Of a stretch of DNA of 64,000 bases, positions 11,991-23,480 are shown in pieces. The notes beneath the pieces were generated by a model that ran no database searches, was not told where the DNA came from, and saw only the letters and a program-made list of their open reading frames with translations. A program made the position numbers and the translations under genes. Within the stretch, counting starts at the first letter, position 1. Each line of letters begins with the position of its first letter. This stretch comes from Dryococelus australis (Eukaryota; Arthropoda; Insecta; Phasmatodea; Phasmatidae): NCBI GenBank assembly GCA_029891345.1, contig CM057000.1:137562663-137626662 (forward strand). The letters run 5' to 3'.

Positions 11991-12829
11991 GCTATCCCTG
12001 CACATCGAACGAAAGTTAAAGAGACGGTGTCATGTGGAGGTGAGAATATATTGGCCGTTTGGGACGGCTTACCTTCGCTGCGGTGTGGTTGACGAGCTCC
12101 ACGCCCCACGTCTGATTGCCGAGAATGTGCGTCTGCAAGTGTAGGTGCCGCAGGGCCGCTACCGCCCACGAAATCTATGACTGCCTTCCCCTACCTCGTA
12201 CGTCACGCCAGTCAGCCAGTCACGTACCACCAGGGTGCCCTTCCAGAACTTCCGGGTATCAACGGAGTGAAGATCATTTTGTATTGTTCTCGATGGTTTT
12301 AAATAAAATATAAATACAGGTGTCTGGTCCAGATTCGGGGAGACAGCACACAGTTTTCACTCGGGCAGGAATTGCTGTTCCGTCAACATCTTAAACGGTG
12401 GAGGGGAACTTCCTGCCAATTTGGTTAGGTATGCTTTAAAGGAAAATATTTAATGTAACCTGCATATAGCTGGAAAGAGATGTAATTTTGTAAAAATGTA
12501 AATTTTGGTGGAAGTTTTAAACATAATTATTTTTGATACTAACTTTTTATACCAAATTTAATCAGTGGGAAAATTGGAAATTTGTATTTTATATAAAGTT
12601 TACTTATTGTATGAATTTGGGGGGGGGGGGGGGGAACTATGTAAATGTTTATATTTTGATATAACAAGCAAGGCAACGAATATTTTAAACCTTTTCACTG
12701 GAACCAACTAAAATCCCCTTTTTTTTCGACATCATTGGGGGGCTCTGAGCAGTTTTCCAACTTAAAACACCTACATTTAGGAAGCAGTTGAGACAAAGAC
12801 CTCGTCCTGTGTGTATTGGCGAACACCGT
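11991..12829. other. Unannotated interval with G16 run
   Basis: A moderately GC-rich stretch at 12050-12270 is followed by AT-rich DNA. A run of 16 G lies at 12619-12634. I see no supported gene. Confidence 0.45.
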
Positions 12830-12912
12830 CACAAACTTAACACGTCATACATGGGGAGATTTTTCTCAAAGGTTTGATTCAGGAAGGGCGAAGAAACCGC
12901 GAATAGACTATA
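12830..12912 (-). mobile_element. MITE terminal fragment
   Basis: 'cacgtcatacatggggaga' through 'gaaaccgcgaatagactata' matches the distal end of the copy at 22109-22529 ('cacgtcatacattgggcga' through 'atggacta'). Only one terminal portion of the element is present. Confidence 0.65.
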
Positions 12913-13330
12913 ACAGTTGGCGGCACTGCAGATCGTGCTCCATCTCGACCGAGACATCACATCGACGTCGTACTCCAACGCGGCCTGAGTACGGCTCGGC
13001 GCGGTCTCCCCTCGGCCAGTGGTCAATGGCAGCCTGAGGTCTCATTAAATAGGGTTCGCCGCTGGCTGCGACCCTGCAAACTGCTAGAGACGTGGACGGG
13101 GGTTGGGGTTGGGCGCGGGGATAGCGATCCTCCGAGGGCGAAGGAATTAACGCCTCCCGGAGGAAGGAATTCATGGGAGGGGGGCTCGCGGGGATCCTGC
13201 AGTTCCTGGTTTCGCGGACGCTGGTAAGCGAGGAAGCGAACGGAAGCCGAGTGACTAAAAGACTAGCAAGGCGCAGGTTGGAGAGCGAACCGAACCGCAC
13301 TTTGAAGGAAAACAAGTGAATAGTTAGCTA
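12913..13330. other. GC-rich island
   Basis: About 400 bp of GC-rich, CpG-rich DNA in an AT-rich setting. Overlapping frames exist on both strands (minus 12908-13315, 135 codons), as expected for GC-rich DNA with few stops. No domain is recognisable. It could be host regulatory or 5' exon sequence, but nothing decides this. Confidence 0.4.
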
Positions 13331-13331
13331 G

Positions 13332-13573
13332 TATAGGCTGTTCACGATAAAGTGAGCACTTTTTAAGGCCCTTCCGAAAGTCATTAACAAACAATAAACA
13401 TATCTTAATGCAGCCTCAGGCATTAAATTCTGAGTCTGGGTGAATCTATACACTCTGTTTATTGGTCACATTGCAATGTTTATATTAAAAAGCAGCAGGA
13501 AGATGGAAATTGGATGAAAGGAAAAATTGAGAAGGGCCTGAAAAAGTGCTCACTTTACCACGAACTGCCTATA
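13332..13573 (+). mobile_element. Family-1 MITE
   Basis: It runs from 'tataggctgttcacgataaa' to 'gtgctcactttaccacgaac' plus 'tgcctata', with about 28-bp TIRs and a flanking TA on each side. The interior is very similar to the copy at 6388-6627, so both are relatively young. Confidence 0.92.
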
Positions 13574-13918
13574 TTTTGAAATAGGTTGTAAATCACGCTG
13601 AGGCGAGAAATTAAGGGCGTTAACGTCTATTCACAGTATCTTCAACGTACAACGTTTTTGGAAGTACTTTTGATTAGACGAACGAAATATGTGGATTATA
13701 CTACAATAAAAACCCCTATAGATGTTCATCCGCAACATATTATGGGTAGTAAGACTTTTAATGTAGGGTTATGGATAAACACGCAGTTATAAGTATTGAT
13801 CCGTTGTTAACGTCTAGTCGCGGTATCTTTAACATAATATGTTGAAGATACCGCCAATAGACGCTAACAGCCTTAATTTCACGCCCCAACGTCATTCCCA
13901 ACTTATTTCAAATTGATC
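13574..13918. mobile_element. TIR element, about 345 bp
   Basis: The left arm (about 13574-13645: 'tttgaaataggttgta', 'gaaattaagggcgttaacg', 'tctattcacagtatcttc') pairs inverted with the right arm (about 13848-13918: 'gaagataccgccaatagacg', 'cttaatttcacgcc', 'acttatttcaaa'). The TIRs are about 70 bp. The interior is non-coding. It begins at the right edge of the family-1 MITE. Confidence 0.8.
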
Positions 13919-13940
13919 ACCAACTATCCTCTTGTTTTTA

Positions 13941-14270
13941 TATATGACGTGTTTGGGTGTTTTCTAATTATGCAATATATTATAATCCTGTTAACATAAA
14001 AGTATATTTCTCATTCGTTAAATTGAACTTTTTGTAGTATTTTACTGATAAGTTATGAAACTTCTTTTATATTCAGTATGCTTAAAAAAGAGAGCAAATA
14101 GACGTGTTGTATTTGCCTAGTAAGGAGTTCTCGTGCAAAATATTATTATACTGAGTATGCACAAATTCGGTGCATTGTACCTTTGGTGTAATTTTGTAGA
14201 CTTTGTTATGAAAGTGGAACTTCAGCAGGGCTTCAAAAAATCGGAAGTTACCATGAATGGACAGTCTTAT
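13941..14270 (+). mobile_element. Family-3 MITE, left-truncated
   Basis: It contains 'gttaacataaaagtatatt', 'gacgtgttgtatttgccta', 'gtggaacttcagcagggct' and the end 'gaagttaccatgaatggac'. The GGCGGAGGAATATCC segment is missing, apparently by internal deletion. Confidence 0.78.
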
Positions 14271-16088
14271 ATAAAATGGATAGGGACAGTAGAATTTCGT
14301 GAGTGCAATGACTTGTATACAAGACTCCACAATCCTTTGTACAGTCGAACTTCAGATGTTTGTTCATTGGCTGTTGCCCCAGAGTTACCTTATATTTGAC
14401 AGTACGGGATTCTTTTCTTGTTCCTTTGTAAGCCGGTTGTTGGCGTGGAATAGTTCTGGGCGTGTCTAACGAACTCTGATCCAATTGCAAAGGTGACTTC
14501 AGTGTAAGCTCTACACGAGTTTGAAATCTATTTTTTTTCATAAAATGAAGTCGCGAATTTTTCCTATTCCTAAAAATAGAGTCCGTGTGGTTAAAATATA
14601 AAGCCACAGATAAAATATTTCTTAAAAATTTTCATAACATAAGAGAAAACTTCTAAAAACTTTAATTACTCATGTCCAGAATCGAAATATGCTTAGCCAC
14701 ACTTCCGTATTCTAAAACAGCCTAACACGACTAAAAGTAATTGTTGAAACCAGAATGTTGTGGACCTCATACTTCAGCTGTATGGAATTCATTTTGCATT
14801 GAAACAGATTGTGTCACCAAATGTGTACTAACTTATTTCTTTAGCAAAATGAAATTTTTTTTTAAACCAGTTCCAATCAATAAAGTAGCATAATTTATAT
14901 ACCATTTCTGCTATATATTCGTGAAATGCCTTGTTTAGTACAAGTGATCAAAAAAATCGGGCAAGTCCGTACTTAAAATATCAGCCTAAAAATTGTTTTA
15001 AAAATTATCAACACCAAGTAGTTATTTTTTGTTGTCATCTGAATACCGACTCACGCGTGAATTGACTGAACGCTTTGAGGTTGTTTAATCTAGCCTCCCG
15101 GTTGAACAATTTTATCCACCACCAAGTTTACCTAACTGATACAAGCTTATGTTTGTTCAATTCTGTGTAAAACAAATGGGAAATTTGGCTCAAAATTCGA
15201 AAAAAAGGTACGCATTATATGTGGCGTGTTTATCTAAATGTTAAATTGTTGGCTTTAATTTTACTTCCTTTCATAATTTCGTTTTATTAAGTAATAACGC
15301 CCAATAGTCACAAAATTACTTTTTTTTTTTACACATAACATACTTTTGGAATTTCAGTAGTATATAATGTAACATGTTCAATGTGATAACTCATGATACG
15401 AAATATTTTATTTGTGACACTTCTCGAGAACAACAACCGCAATAATATGTTTCTTCACTTTCCACTCTGTACACATCTGGTGACATTCAAGACAGCTAGA
15501 ATCATGTCATTTATATAGTTCTAGTAATGCAATTCCTGCTGGTCTTTGCCGCTTCACTTAGCACCAGTTCACACCACAATTCGCAAGCTTGGTGCATAGA
15601 ACAACGTTTATAACTGGCTAGCTATGAGCTAATGAAGCACCGAGTTGGTTGTCCCCCGATCAAACGTCATTTCATATGTACGATTTATGAAGTGGGTATT
15701 GTTCATTTAAGTCCCCATAAATTATTATTACTTTTGTTCATGATAGTTAATGTTGACCTGCTAACTAGTTCTGTTGAGTTCCCGACAAGCAATAACGAAA
15801 CACGGAAACTGTTTTTTTGCATGCCAATTTTGTTGTTACTGGCAAAGAAACTTTCCTCTTTAGTCCAGTCCAAGTTACACTCGTTCACAGCGTTCCGGTT
15901 GTTAATGCACTTTAAAGCAGTGATTTCAATCAGTATAATTATTTTACTGAATTTTAAGTTAATGAGTTGTTCTCTCCTGACATATCAGTGAAATTCACAG
16001 AGGTTTTACAGCCAGGCCAGTGTAATACACTATGAATTAGTAGAAATCACATTTTATTAAGTAAATACCATACACTTAAATTTGTCGA
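14271..16088. other. Unannotated 1.8-kb interval
   Basis: AT-rich with several A/T runs. Frames at 14248-14607 (minus, 119 codons) and 15632-15991 (plus, 119 codons) have no recognisable domains. The plus one has a hydrophobic, leucine-rich end, but the codon use looks random, so I do not call a gene. Confidence 0.4.
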
Positions 16089-16962
16089 TATAGTCCATTA
16101 GTGGTAACACCACACTTTTTACTCAAAACTTTGAAAAATCACTCCAGGCATGGGGTGCTTCGTTGTTTACTAAATGTGCCATGTATCGCAAGCGTTTTAT
16201 TCTTGTGTAAACATAGAAATTCATTATTTTATATTAAATCGAACGTTTACTTACATTTTATCGATTAATTATGTTAGTTCTCATGAAAAAAAAAAACAGG
16301 GAGAAAATAGGCGTGTTGGCAATAAAGTGAGCATTTTTCAAAGCCCTGCTTAAGGTCTACTTGTATGCGCATTGTGTCATCTTCCACCATATGTGAAATT
16401 AACATTGCAATGGGACTGATCACTTTATTCATGCGTCAGTCAAGTGAAATTGTAAAACAATTACAAAAATAAATATTTTCCAATTTTGCTAATCCCTTTA
16501 CTTACATCCATTTAAAATTCAGAAACAAAAAAAAAAATCAAATAATTTCAGTATTTACAAATGTTTACATAACGCTTTTAATTCAATGTCAAAATATGGA
16601 ACTACTTCCTCTTCTGTCATTAGTAACTTTACTGAGCGCATGCTACTCAATGAACCCCTCGGAATATATTGCAAGTGGGGGCAGTGACATTTTTCAAAGG
16701 TTGATTTCAAAAGTGCTCATTTAATCGTGAACAGTCTATAATTGGGCTCAACGTTTCGTCGACAGCGAGGTCGTTAGAGAGAAATGCTTAGTAAGAAATA
16801 GTTCTTAAGCAAAATACCACTTCACTGGATGTGCAGGAATGCGATGCGCTGTCCCCTCTGGAGTAATTTTCTAGACTCGGTTGCACGAGGCGGAGAAATA
16901 TCCTGGAAGTAGAACTTTAGCAGGGCTTCAGGAAAGTTGGAAGTAACAGTGAATGGACTATA
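16089..16962 (+). mobile_element. Family-3 MITE interrupted by a family-2 MITE
   Basis: The left part (from 'tatagtccattagtggtaac' at 16089 to 'ggcgtgttggca' at about 16322) and right part ('gcttagtaagaaatagttc' at about 16787 to 'gtgaatggactata' at about 16962) together form a family-3 copy. About 45 bp near 16741-16786 belongs to neither consensus and is unexplained. Confidence 0.8.
16323..16740 (-). mobile_element. Family-2 MITE nested in family 3
   Basis: An inverted copy with interior 'gccctgcttaaggtctact', 'cactttattcatgcgtca' and right end 'aatcgtgaacagtctata'. Its left end begins directly at 'taaagtgagcattttt' and lacks the first ~14 bp of the TIR, so one terminus is defective. Confidence 0.82.
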
Positions 16963-17129
16963 GAAATGTGCTGATTCAAATAAAGCAGTTCAAACAAGCC
17001 TGCAGTCAAATCCACCGTTTCGGAGCAGTTTTAGCAGTTTAGAATTTGAAGCGTGCATGCAGGAAAATCCCTATCCACTTTCGATTTTTTTTTTTTTTCT
17101 GCAGCGCAACAACAAGCTTAGCTCAGGTG

Positions 17130-17560
17130 TTTAATAAATGGTCATTTTGCGTGCGTGTCCACATCCAGAACCAGCGGCAGTGATTTCGCCGCATAAAGCC
17201 CCCGAAGGGCTCAAAGTAAAACTCGCATCCCCCCCCCCCCACCCCCCGCGGGGACATTGTGTCCCGCGCAGGTTAATGATTCCCTGCGACTCTGCTGCAG
17301 AAAACAAGCTCTCGTATCTGCTGCGGTCGACGTGATCCGGCACAATGGCGGCGGCACCGCGGCGCTGCCATTGTGTGGCGCTTTTGCGGTGTGAACACAG
17401 CGAGTTTCTGGCTCCGCCGATGCCCGGGTCCGCCCGGATTCGGTCGCCATTGTGTGTGTGGCTCTGGGCTCGCCGAAGCTTGCTATGGAAGTGAGACGTA
17501 AATTAATTAAGCTCGCGGCGTGATTCTCGAGTGCTGCGGTGCTGCTCATAAGTCGAAAGG
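17130..17560. promoter_or_regulatory. GC-rich island with repeated CCATTGTG motifs
   Basis: A GC- and CpG-rich block. CACAATGG lies at 17341 and CCATTGTG at 17368 and 17447; the related ACATTGTG is at 17254. CCATTGT/ACAATGG is the consensus bound by Sox-type HMG proteins. The first two copies form an inverted pair around CGGCACCGCG-type sequence and also contain the ATGGCGGC core seen in YY1/Pho sites. No frame here resembles a known protein. Candidate enhancer or promoter only. Confidence 0.35.
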
Positions 17561-17943
17561 CACGTTGGGATATCGATTACCAAATAATAATAATAAAAAA
17601 ATAACTCCTTTAATTCTTCGACGGTTCCCTCCGGAAAATCACAAACATTAATGTTTGATGCGAATTTTTGAAGTCGGAAAATCGTCACGTTTAAAAATAT
17701 TACATACATCATTAATCAAGACTGTGATGTAACATCGAAGCCAAAATAAATCTTAATTGTTCAAGCGAATTTTGAGCAAAATATTTTTGGAAAAAACTTT
17801 ATAGCTGCTTGTATTGCCGCTTCGGCACGGGTAGAGGACAATGAAATAATGACAACAGTCTTAATAAACGTAGGCCCGGAAACCAATAGTTTCTGACATG
17901 TCACGTACACACATGTGCAACCGTTGCATTATTACAACATTGT

Positions 17944-18185
17944 TATAGCCTATTCACAGTATAGTGAGCACTTTTAAAGGCCCTGCTATAATTTTCCTAT
18001 CAATTAACTCCGACCTCTCCACCCATTATTAATGTAAATATTTCAATGTGGTTACTAAACACAGTGTATATATTTTATCACTCTTAAAAGTTAATGTCTG
18101 AGACAGCAATAAAATATATTTATTAGGAGTTAATGCCTATTGGGAGGGCCATAAAAAGTGCTCGATTTACCGTGAACGGCCTATA
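17944..18185 (-). mobile_element. Family-1 MITE
   Basis: It runs from 'tatagcctattcacagtata' to 'aagtgctcgatttaccgtga' plus 'acggcctata'. The interior is the reverse complement of the other copies ('ctaaacacagtgtata', 'ggagttaatgcctattggg'). Confidence 0.88.
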
Positions 18186-18349
18186 ATACCTTATTTTGCA
18201 GGTAGTATCCCTCACATTGGATGTAAACAACGGTATGCACACGTGACAGCATTTGAAGCAGTTGGCATGACTCCACATACATTTTCTAATGAAGAAATGG
18301 CCGACATCCATTTCATGTATGGAAGTGCTGCGCTGCTCAATAATCACCT

Positions 18350-18400
18350 GAATCACCCTCATCACCCTCTCAAGACCTCGCTGTTAAGAGCCGACTATGA
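18350..18400 (+). mobile_element. SINE type A tail fragment
   Basis: 'tcaccctctcaagacctcg' followed by 'ctgttaagagccga' equals the 3' portion of the type A SINE at 24467-24712. The tRNA head is absent. Confidence 0.7.
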
Positions 18401-20021
18401 TATCTTCACTCATTCACGAGAAATTCTTTTTTTCCTCCTGACTGGGGATGGCGGGTTGTTTGGGACGCCCGCTACCCTTTGGCGAGTTTTGCGGCATAAA
18501 ACCTGGGCGCCATTCGCCAAGACCCTTGGTGGCCCATCCCACCCTCCTCTCCACACAAAGCCCTCTCACTTCTTGCACGGTAGCCTCCCTCGAACCAGAA
18601 TTCCGGAGGGGTTGCAATAATCCCGCCGGGGCCTCCCTAATATTTTATCGCGCAGTGACATTCCTATGGTAATTTCGGATGTTTGGCTGCGGCTGTGTGT
18701 ACACCTGCAAGGGACGCCACATAGGTTGCGGCTCAGGGCGAGAGCGGCATATGTGACACGGCCGTTCTTCGCACATTCGGGGCTTTTCACGCTAGAAATT
18801 GCTCTGATAACGACACGCATTGCAAATCAGAAACCAGCTTTTCAGAAGCACCTTACTGAAGTTTATATAATCATTATGTTACAGAGGCGATCAGATAACT
18901 TATTTCGTGTTTCGTACATTTCTCACCTATTCACATATGTTTGCTTTTAGTATACGTGGGTGTAGGGACTATGTATGTATATGGTGAATAAATGTGTAAG
19001 AATATGAGTCCGACACGTGAAAAACATGGTTCATGTGCTTATGGTGTCATGCGTGTATGTAGTTTTATATATACGTCAGAAGGAATTAACAAATTAATAT
19101 TATGTACACTACATATATGAATTTTCTTATTGTCTTCATTTAGATAATAAATGTTTTACTATAATGTAGTTCTCCCTTCCTAGTGTATTTATTTATTCCT
19201 CCAATATAGAAACTTTTGCTTTTATCTGTATTTTAATATCTGTGTTATTTTATAAATACGGTGGTTAAAACCTGTACAAAGCCATATGACCTTATACGTT
19301 ATTGTTATTAGTAGTATTATTTGTATTTAATGGCATTTAAATATCAGCTTTTCAACTAAGACTTCTGTAAATGATTAAGAAAACCTTCCACACATTAGAA
19401 AAAAATAGTATGAAAGCATTTACATGATGATTAAAATTTCTCCTCTATTTATCAGATTTCTTAAAGGCTACTTATGAGTCTTGAAGTTATTATGAAATTA
19501 ATTCATTTGCCAATTTAATTTTTTGCTTGAGTTATACAAGCCGTTTCCACCGTTTTACGGATAACGCGTTGAATCACAGTGTCACAGTTCTTTGACTGGA
19601 TTTCGATTTAAACAATATTTAATTTCTAAATATATGGTGCTGAAACATTTTCATTGTAAGTCTTTGATAGCAGTAAGTGGTGGCTTTCAAGAGAACACAA
19701 TTTTACTATACCTCAAATAGTTTTTTTTGTGCAATACATGCGTGAGAAAATATGTTTCTTATTTATATAATTCGAAGTCTGCACTATTTTTTCCTGCAAA
19801 AAGAAATTCTGATAATTATATCAAATCTCTACAGGTGTTCAAAATTTACTACCACACAATAGCATGTATCGAAAGACTCCACTTAATTATATATATATTT
19901 TTTCGATTTAGTTAGTTAAATTATATATATATATAATTATTCAACCGAAAATTATTCAATCGAAAATGTAGGAACATAGAATAATTTTTATAGCAGTTGG
20001 GTTCCTGACCCATTCCAGTTA
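18401..20021. other. Unannotated interval
   Basis: 18430-18780 is GC-richer with overlapping frames on both strands (plus 18243-18620, minus 18566-18820) and no recognisable domain. From 18850 on it is strongly AT-rich with TA runs near 19890 and 19925. I see no gene. Confidence 0.4.
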
Positions 20022-20155
20022 TTTTGGCGTATATTATATACCTAGACAATTTCAAACCATACTTGGGGAATGCTAGTTTCTTCATGTATTTTGGCGTATA
20101 TTATATACCTAGACAATTTCAAACCATACTTCGGGAATGCTAGTCTCTTCATGTA
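20022..20155. repeat. 67-bp tandem duplication
   Basis: Two copies of a 67-bp unit start at 20022 and 20089 ('ttttggcgtatattatata', 'cctagacaatttcaaacc', 'gggaatgctagt'). They differ at only about two positions, so the duplication is recent. Confidence 0.93.
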
Positions 20156-20287
20156 TTCAATCATTTTGTAACCATAAGAAACATTTCGCATTAATTTTCC
20201 ACAGTACTGACTTTTCTAAGACATAGCGGATTTACAGTGAAGATTTCAAAGAACTTAAAACTGCGTGTTTAAATTATCTTTTCCCCG

Positions 20288-20455
20288 GTAGAGGACGCGG
20301 TAGTGCAGTCGTCAAACTACTCGCCTCCCACCTAAGCGAACCGGGTTCGATTCCCGCGGGGTCGCTCCAGAATGCTCGCACGTGGGAAACGTGCCGGACC
20401 GATGCCTCAGACCGGCGGGCTTTTCCCGGGCGTCTCCCGTTCTCTTCCTCTCTGT
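20288..20455 (+). mobile_element. tRNA-derived SINE, type A, 3'-truncated
   Basis: The head has a box A-like 'tagtgcagtcgtc' (about 20301) and a near-perfect box B 'gggttcgattcccg' (20343-20356). The body 'gtgggaaacgtgccggacc' and 'cggcgggcttttcccggg' matches other type A copies. The tail ('ctcatcggctctcaagacc') is missing. The head differs from the 24467 copy and matches the one at 46801-47030, so it is a subfamily. Confidence 0.85.
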
Positions 20456-21210
20456 TAAAGAAATTTCCTTAATTTTGTGGAAAAGTGCTGGCAAAAAATT
20501 ATCCACAAGTGTCCGTAAACTTTCCGTAAAATTACTCGCACATGGATTTTCAGGAACGGACTTTCCGTAATTTTCACGGAACCTCTCCGTTAATTTCCAA
20601 GTTAGTTTTCTGTACTTTCCATTTAAAATAAAAAGAGATACCGAAAATCTCATTAATATTCGTTATGCGGGTGTTCTACAATGTAAAAAATGATATTTAA
20701 AAAGTTAAAATATTTTGTATTTAAGCGAGGTTTGAACCCGAGTAAAAAAAAAAAAAAAATCACCAGTCCACGTTTTTAATCATTCACCTACAACTCTGAC
20801 TTGAAGACTGTGGTATAACTTTGATATTTCTATTCGAAAGACTAAAGCAATAAATCAGTTTCTATTAAATTTAGCGTACTTTTATCGTCGCCAGATGTTA
20901 CAAACGCCTGATGCTATTTTTTTGTGTTTGAAAGAATAGGTCATAGTCGCGTGGATAACCTTAACTGCCGCAGAAACGATTATTTTCTTGTTGCAGTGGC
21001 CAAGAAAGCTTCGTGTAGAATCGGCATTGCTCGTCATCGTAACTCGACGCCAATGGGAATACGGAGACTTTCTGTATTTTGTATTTACGGACGACTCCGT
21101 TTTTCGTCATTACAGATTGCCTTCCCGTATATACACTGTAAATTTCCGTAAAACATCCCGTAAATATACAGAAATTTTTAACAGTACTCCCTTGCATTCT
21201 GATTATGCTT
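20456..21210. other. Interval with repeated TTACGG/CCGTAA motifs
   Basis: CCGTAA or its complement is clustered at 20510-20600 and 21055-21185. An A15 run lies near 20743 and a tRNA box B-like sequence on the minus strand near 20727. The two clusters may be ends of an old element, but I could not align clear TIRs. Confidence 0.4.
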
Positions 21211-21290
21211 AGTGCTCACCTCACTTCACCCTCATCGGCTCTCCAGACTTCGATGTTAAGCGCAGCTCAAATCTCTCCACTCTCCACATT
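21211..21290 (+). mobile_element. SINE type A tail fragment
   Basis: 'cttcaccctcatcggctct' followed by 'ccagacttcgatgttaagc' and 'caaatctctcc' is the 3' third of the type A SINE. Confidence 0.75.
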
Positions 21291-22108
21291 TATCCCTCGA
21301 TAAACCTTCAGTTGCGTAAAACTTTATGGATTTGTGTGGATGATAAAGATCCACTTCGTCTTTTACACGATATTCTAGGCTCTATGAACCCGTTCAGGCA
21401 TCTTGTTCATAATCATGGACACCTTCCATATTTCTGATACTAATTGCAAAATACGCGTTATTGTTTGGCTTCTGGTTAAACTTCACAGTACTGTATATAC
21501 TGCAGCTGGGATCTGTTATCCACTGGCTATTGCAAAGATGTGATGTCACTCTCTTTCTGATTGAAATGCACGAGATTGGACTACACAATTTTGAAGTGTT
21601 CATTTATCGGCGCAGAGCTACCCGGGGCGTGTCGAATAAAGTATGACCCAATGACAAACTCATTGCAAAGATACATGTGTTTGAAGTTTAAAATGTACTT
21701 AAATAATAACGGCTAGTATTGTGAACTGTAATTTATTAGTGCCCGAAACTTGAACATGAGTCTTCGCTGTGGCGAAATGTGATTTGTAGAATATTCTAAA
21801 CTTCTATGACACGAACGGTCAATGCTTATATCATCTTGCATTCAGCACGTCGTTTGCTGGTTGCAAAAAAAAAAAATCTGTTGGACACGAGTACGGCTCT
21901 AGCCAAAAATGTACCTAATTGCATCACACTTGAATTCAGAAATAAATGTACGATAGAACGGTCAAAGTCGCATTTTCAGAAAATTAACCCGATTTCTCGT
22001 AATAAAGTAACACCAAACATGGCGATATCCTCACTTTTTTTTTTTTTTTTTTTTTTAACTGAACTGCGTTTCCCACAGATAGTACGTATAATTTTGCAGG
22101 ACAACATA
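21291..22108. other. Unannotated interval
   Basis: AT-rich with an A-run near 21868 and a T-run near 22037-22056. The frame at 21806-22201 (131 codons) runs through the T-run as poly-Phe into a MITE and is not a gene. Confidence 0.45.
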
Positions 22109-22529
22109 TATAGTCCATTCACGGTTACTTCCAACTTTTCTGAAGTCCTGCTAAAGCTCTGCTTTCGTGATATTCCTCCGCCTCGTGCAAACAAAGCTTA
22201 GTTATGTCTAAAAAATTACACCGAATTAACAATGCACCATATCCGTGCGCTTTCATTCGAATAATATTTTGCGCGAGAACTATTTATTTCTAAGCATTAC
22301 CAACACACCTATTTTGTCACTATTTTAATTAATTTTAACCATCAATTGTTTAGTAAAATTTATAGGTAAAAAAGTTAAAAGTTCATTCTAACCAAAAATA
22401 AAATACTTTTGTAAGACGTATGACTTTTGTATGACATACGAGTGTTTAGGAAACAACCAAACACGTCATACATTGGGCGATTTCTCAATTGTTTGACTAA
22501 AAATCGTGAAGATATCGTGAATGGACTAC
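22109..22529 (-). mobile_element. Family-3 MITE, near full length
   Basis: It reads in reverse from 'tatagtccattcacggtta' through 'gatattcctccgcctcgtg' and 'taagcattaccaacacacc' to 'gaagatatcgtgaatggac'. Length is about 420 bp. The distal third ('aacacgtcatacattggg') is shared with fragments at 12830-12912 and 42275-42370. Confidence 0.87.
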
Positions 22530-23335
22530 GAACAGTAGGTCGTGCTCGGAGACGAGGCAGCAAACTGTGACGTCATACTCCCTTGCGGCGGTCGTATTTA
22601 AGGCGCTCTAAATTAGCCTGGCAAGCGTCCCGTCGACTGGCTGTTCATTAAGCCCGCGAAACACTAATACGTGATAATAACGGAGAGATGGCATGTGGGT
22701 CAACGCCGTAATTTCACGGCGATAAGACCTGAAACCCTGAAACTTTGCTCGGAGGACCATAAAGGTGCACACTAGGACAATATTTCGCTGAGTAAAAAGA
22801 TTTTTATTTCCCCTACCGGGGTTAAGCAAACATTTTTTTTTTTTAGTTTGTTTTCTTTCAAGATATAAAACTAAACTTATTTCTCCGCAAAATAAAAGTG
22901 AAAATTTCTCTCCTGAATATTTCCATTTCGTCTTAATCTTGCACAGCCTAACATCAAAGGAATGAATTCTCGTAAATATTTCTTGTAATGTACAAAAATT
23001 AGTAAATACAGAGGACCTCGCGATCTCGTATTTACAGAAACTCAATCAACTGCGTAACGATTCGAGTCTTTTAATTTTTGCTTATCGTTGTGGTTATAGT
23101 GTTTTCCAAGAATGATTTCACAAAAAAATAATTTCTGTTCACATGTACATACATGTATGTAGAGCTCTGTAGTCCTCCGACCTCAGTCGACTATCTATTA
23201 ATACGCAACAGGCAACCAAATAATACTTTGTGATATTTTGTGTTGCACCAGCTGAAATACACCGATTATAAATACCGTGTTCATAAAATGAAAGATGTAA
23301 GACTGTTTCTGAAGAAGTCTTAAAATTTTTTTCTC
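22530..23335. other. Unannotated interval
   Basis: A GC-moderate start, then AT-rich sequence. The frame at 22608-23045 on the minus strand (145 codons) has no recognisable motif and a lysine run from a T-run. Rejected as a gene. Confidence 0.4.
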
Positions 23336-23480
23336 CTTTGGCGCAGTCGATCTGGGGTGCGAGAGGCTCTGAGTTTGAATCCCGGATAATGGTTTGGTGT
23401 TAATTTAAGTTCGGTTATAAGTTAGCCTGTAAGCAGTACCCTGCTAATCTTTGCAGAATAAAGCCGGGCGACGTTAAAAA
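23336..23480 (+). mobile_element. tRNA-derived SINE, type C
   Basis: A box A-like 'tggcgcagtcgatctgg' is near 23339 and a box B-like 'gagtttgaatcccgg' near 23370, followed by 'gttcggttataagttagcc' and 'gccgggcgacgttaaa'. The head resembles the one at 62516-62575. The body is unlike types A and B. Confidence 0.65.

Noticed and set aside
20288..20360. Possible functional tRNA gene
   Set aside because: Box A and box B are good, but there is no closing acceptor stem and a SINE body follows directly, as in the other type A copies.
22608..23045. 145-codon antisense frame
   Set aside because: No motif; includes a poly-lysine segment from a T-run; no codon bias or neighbours to support it.
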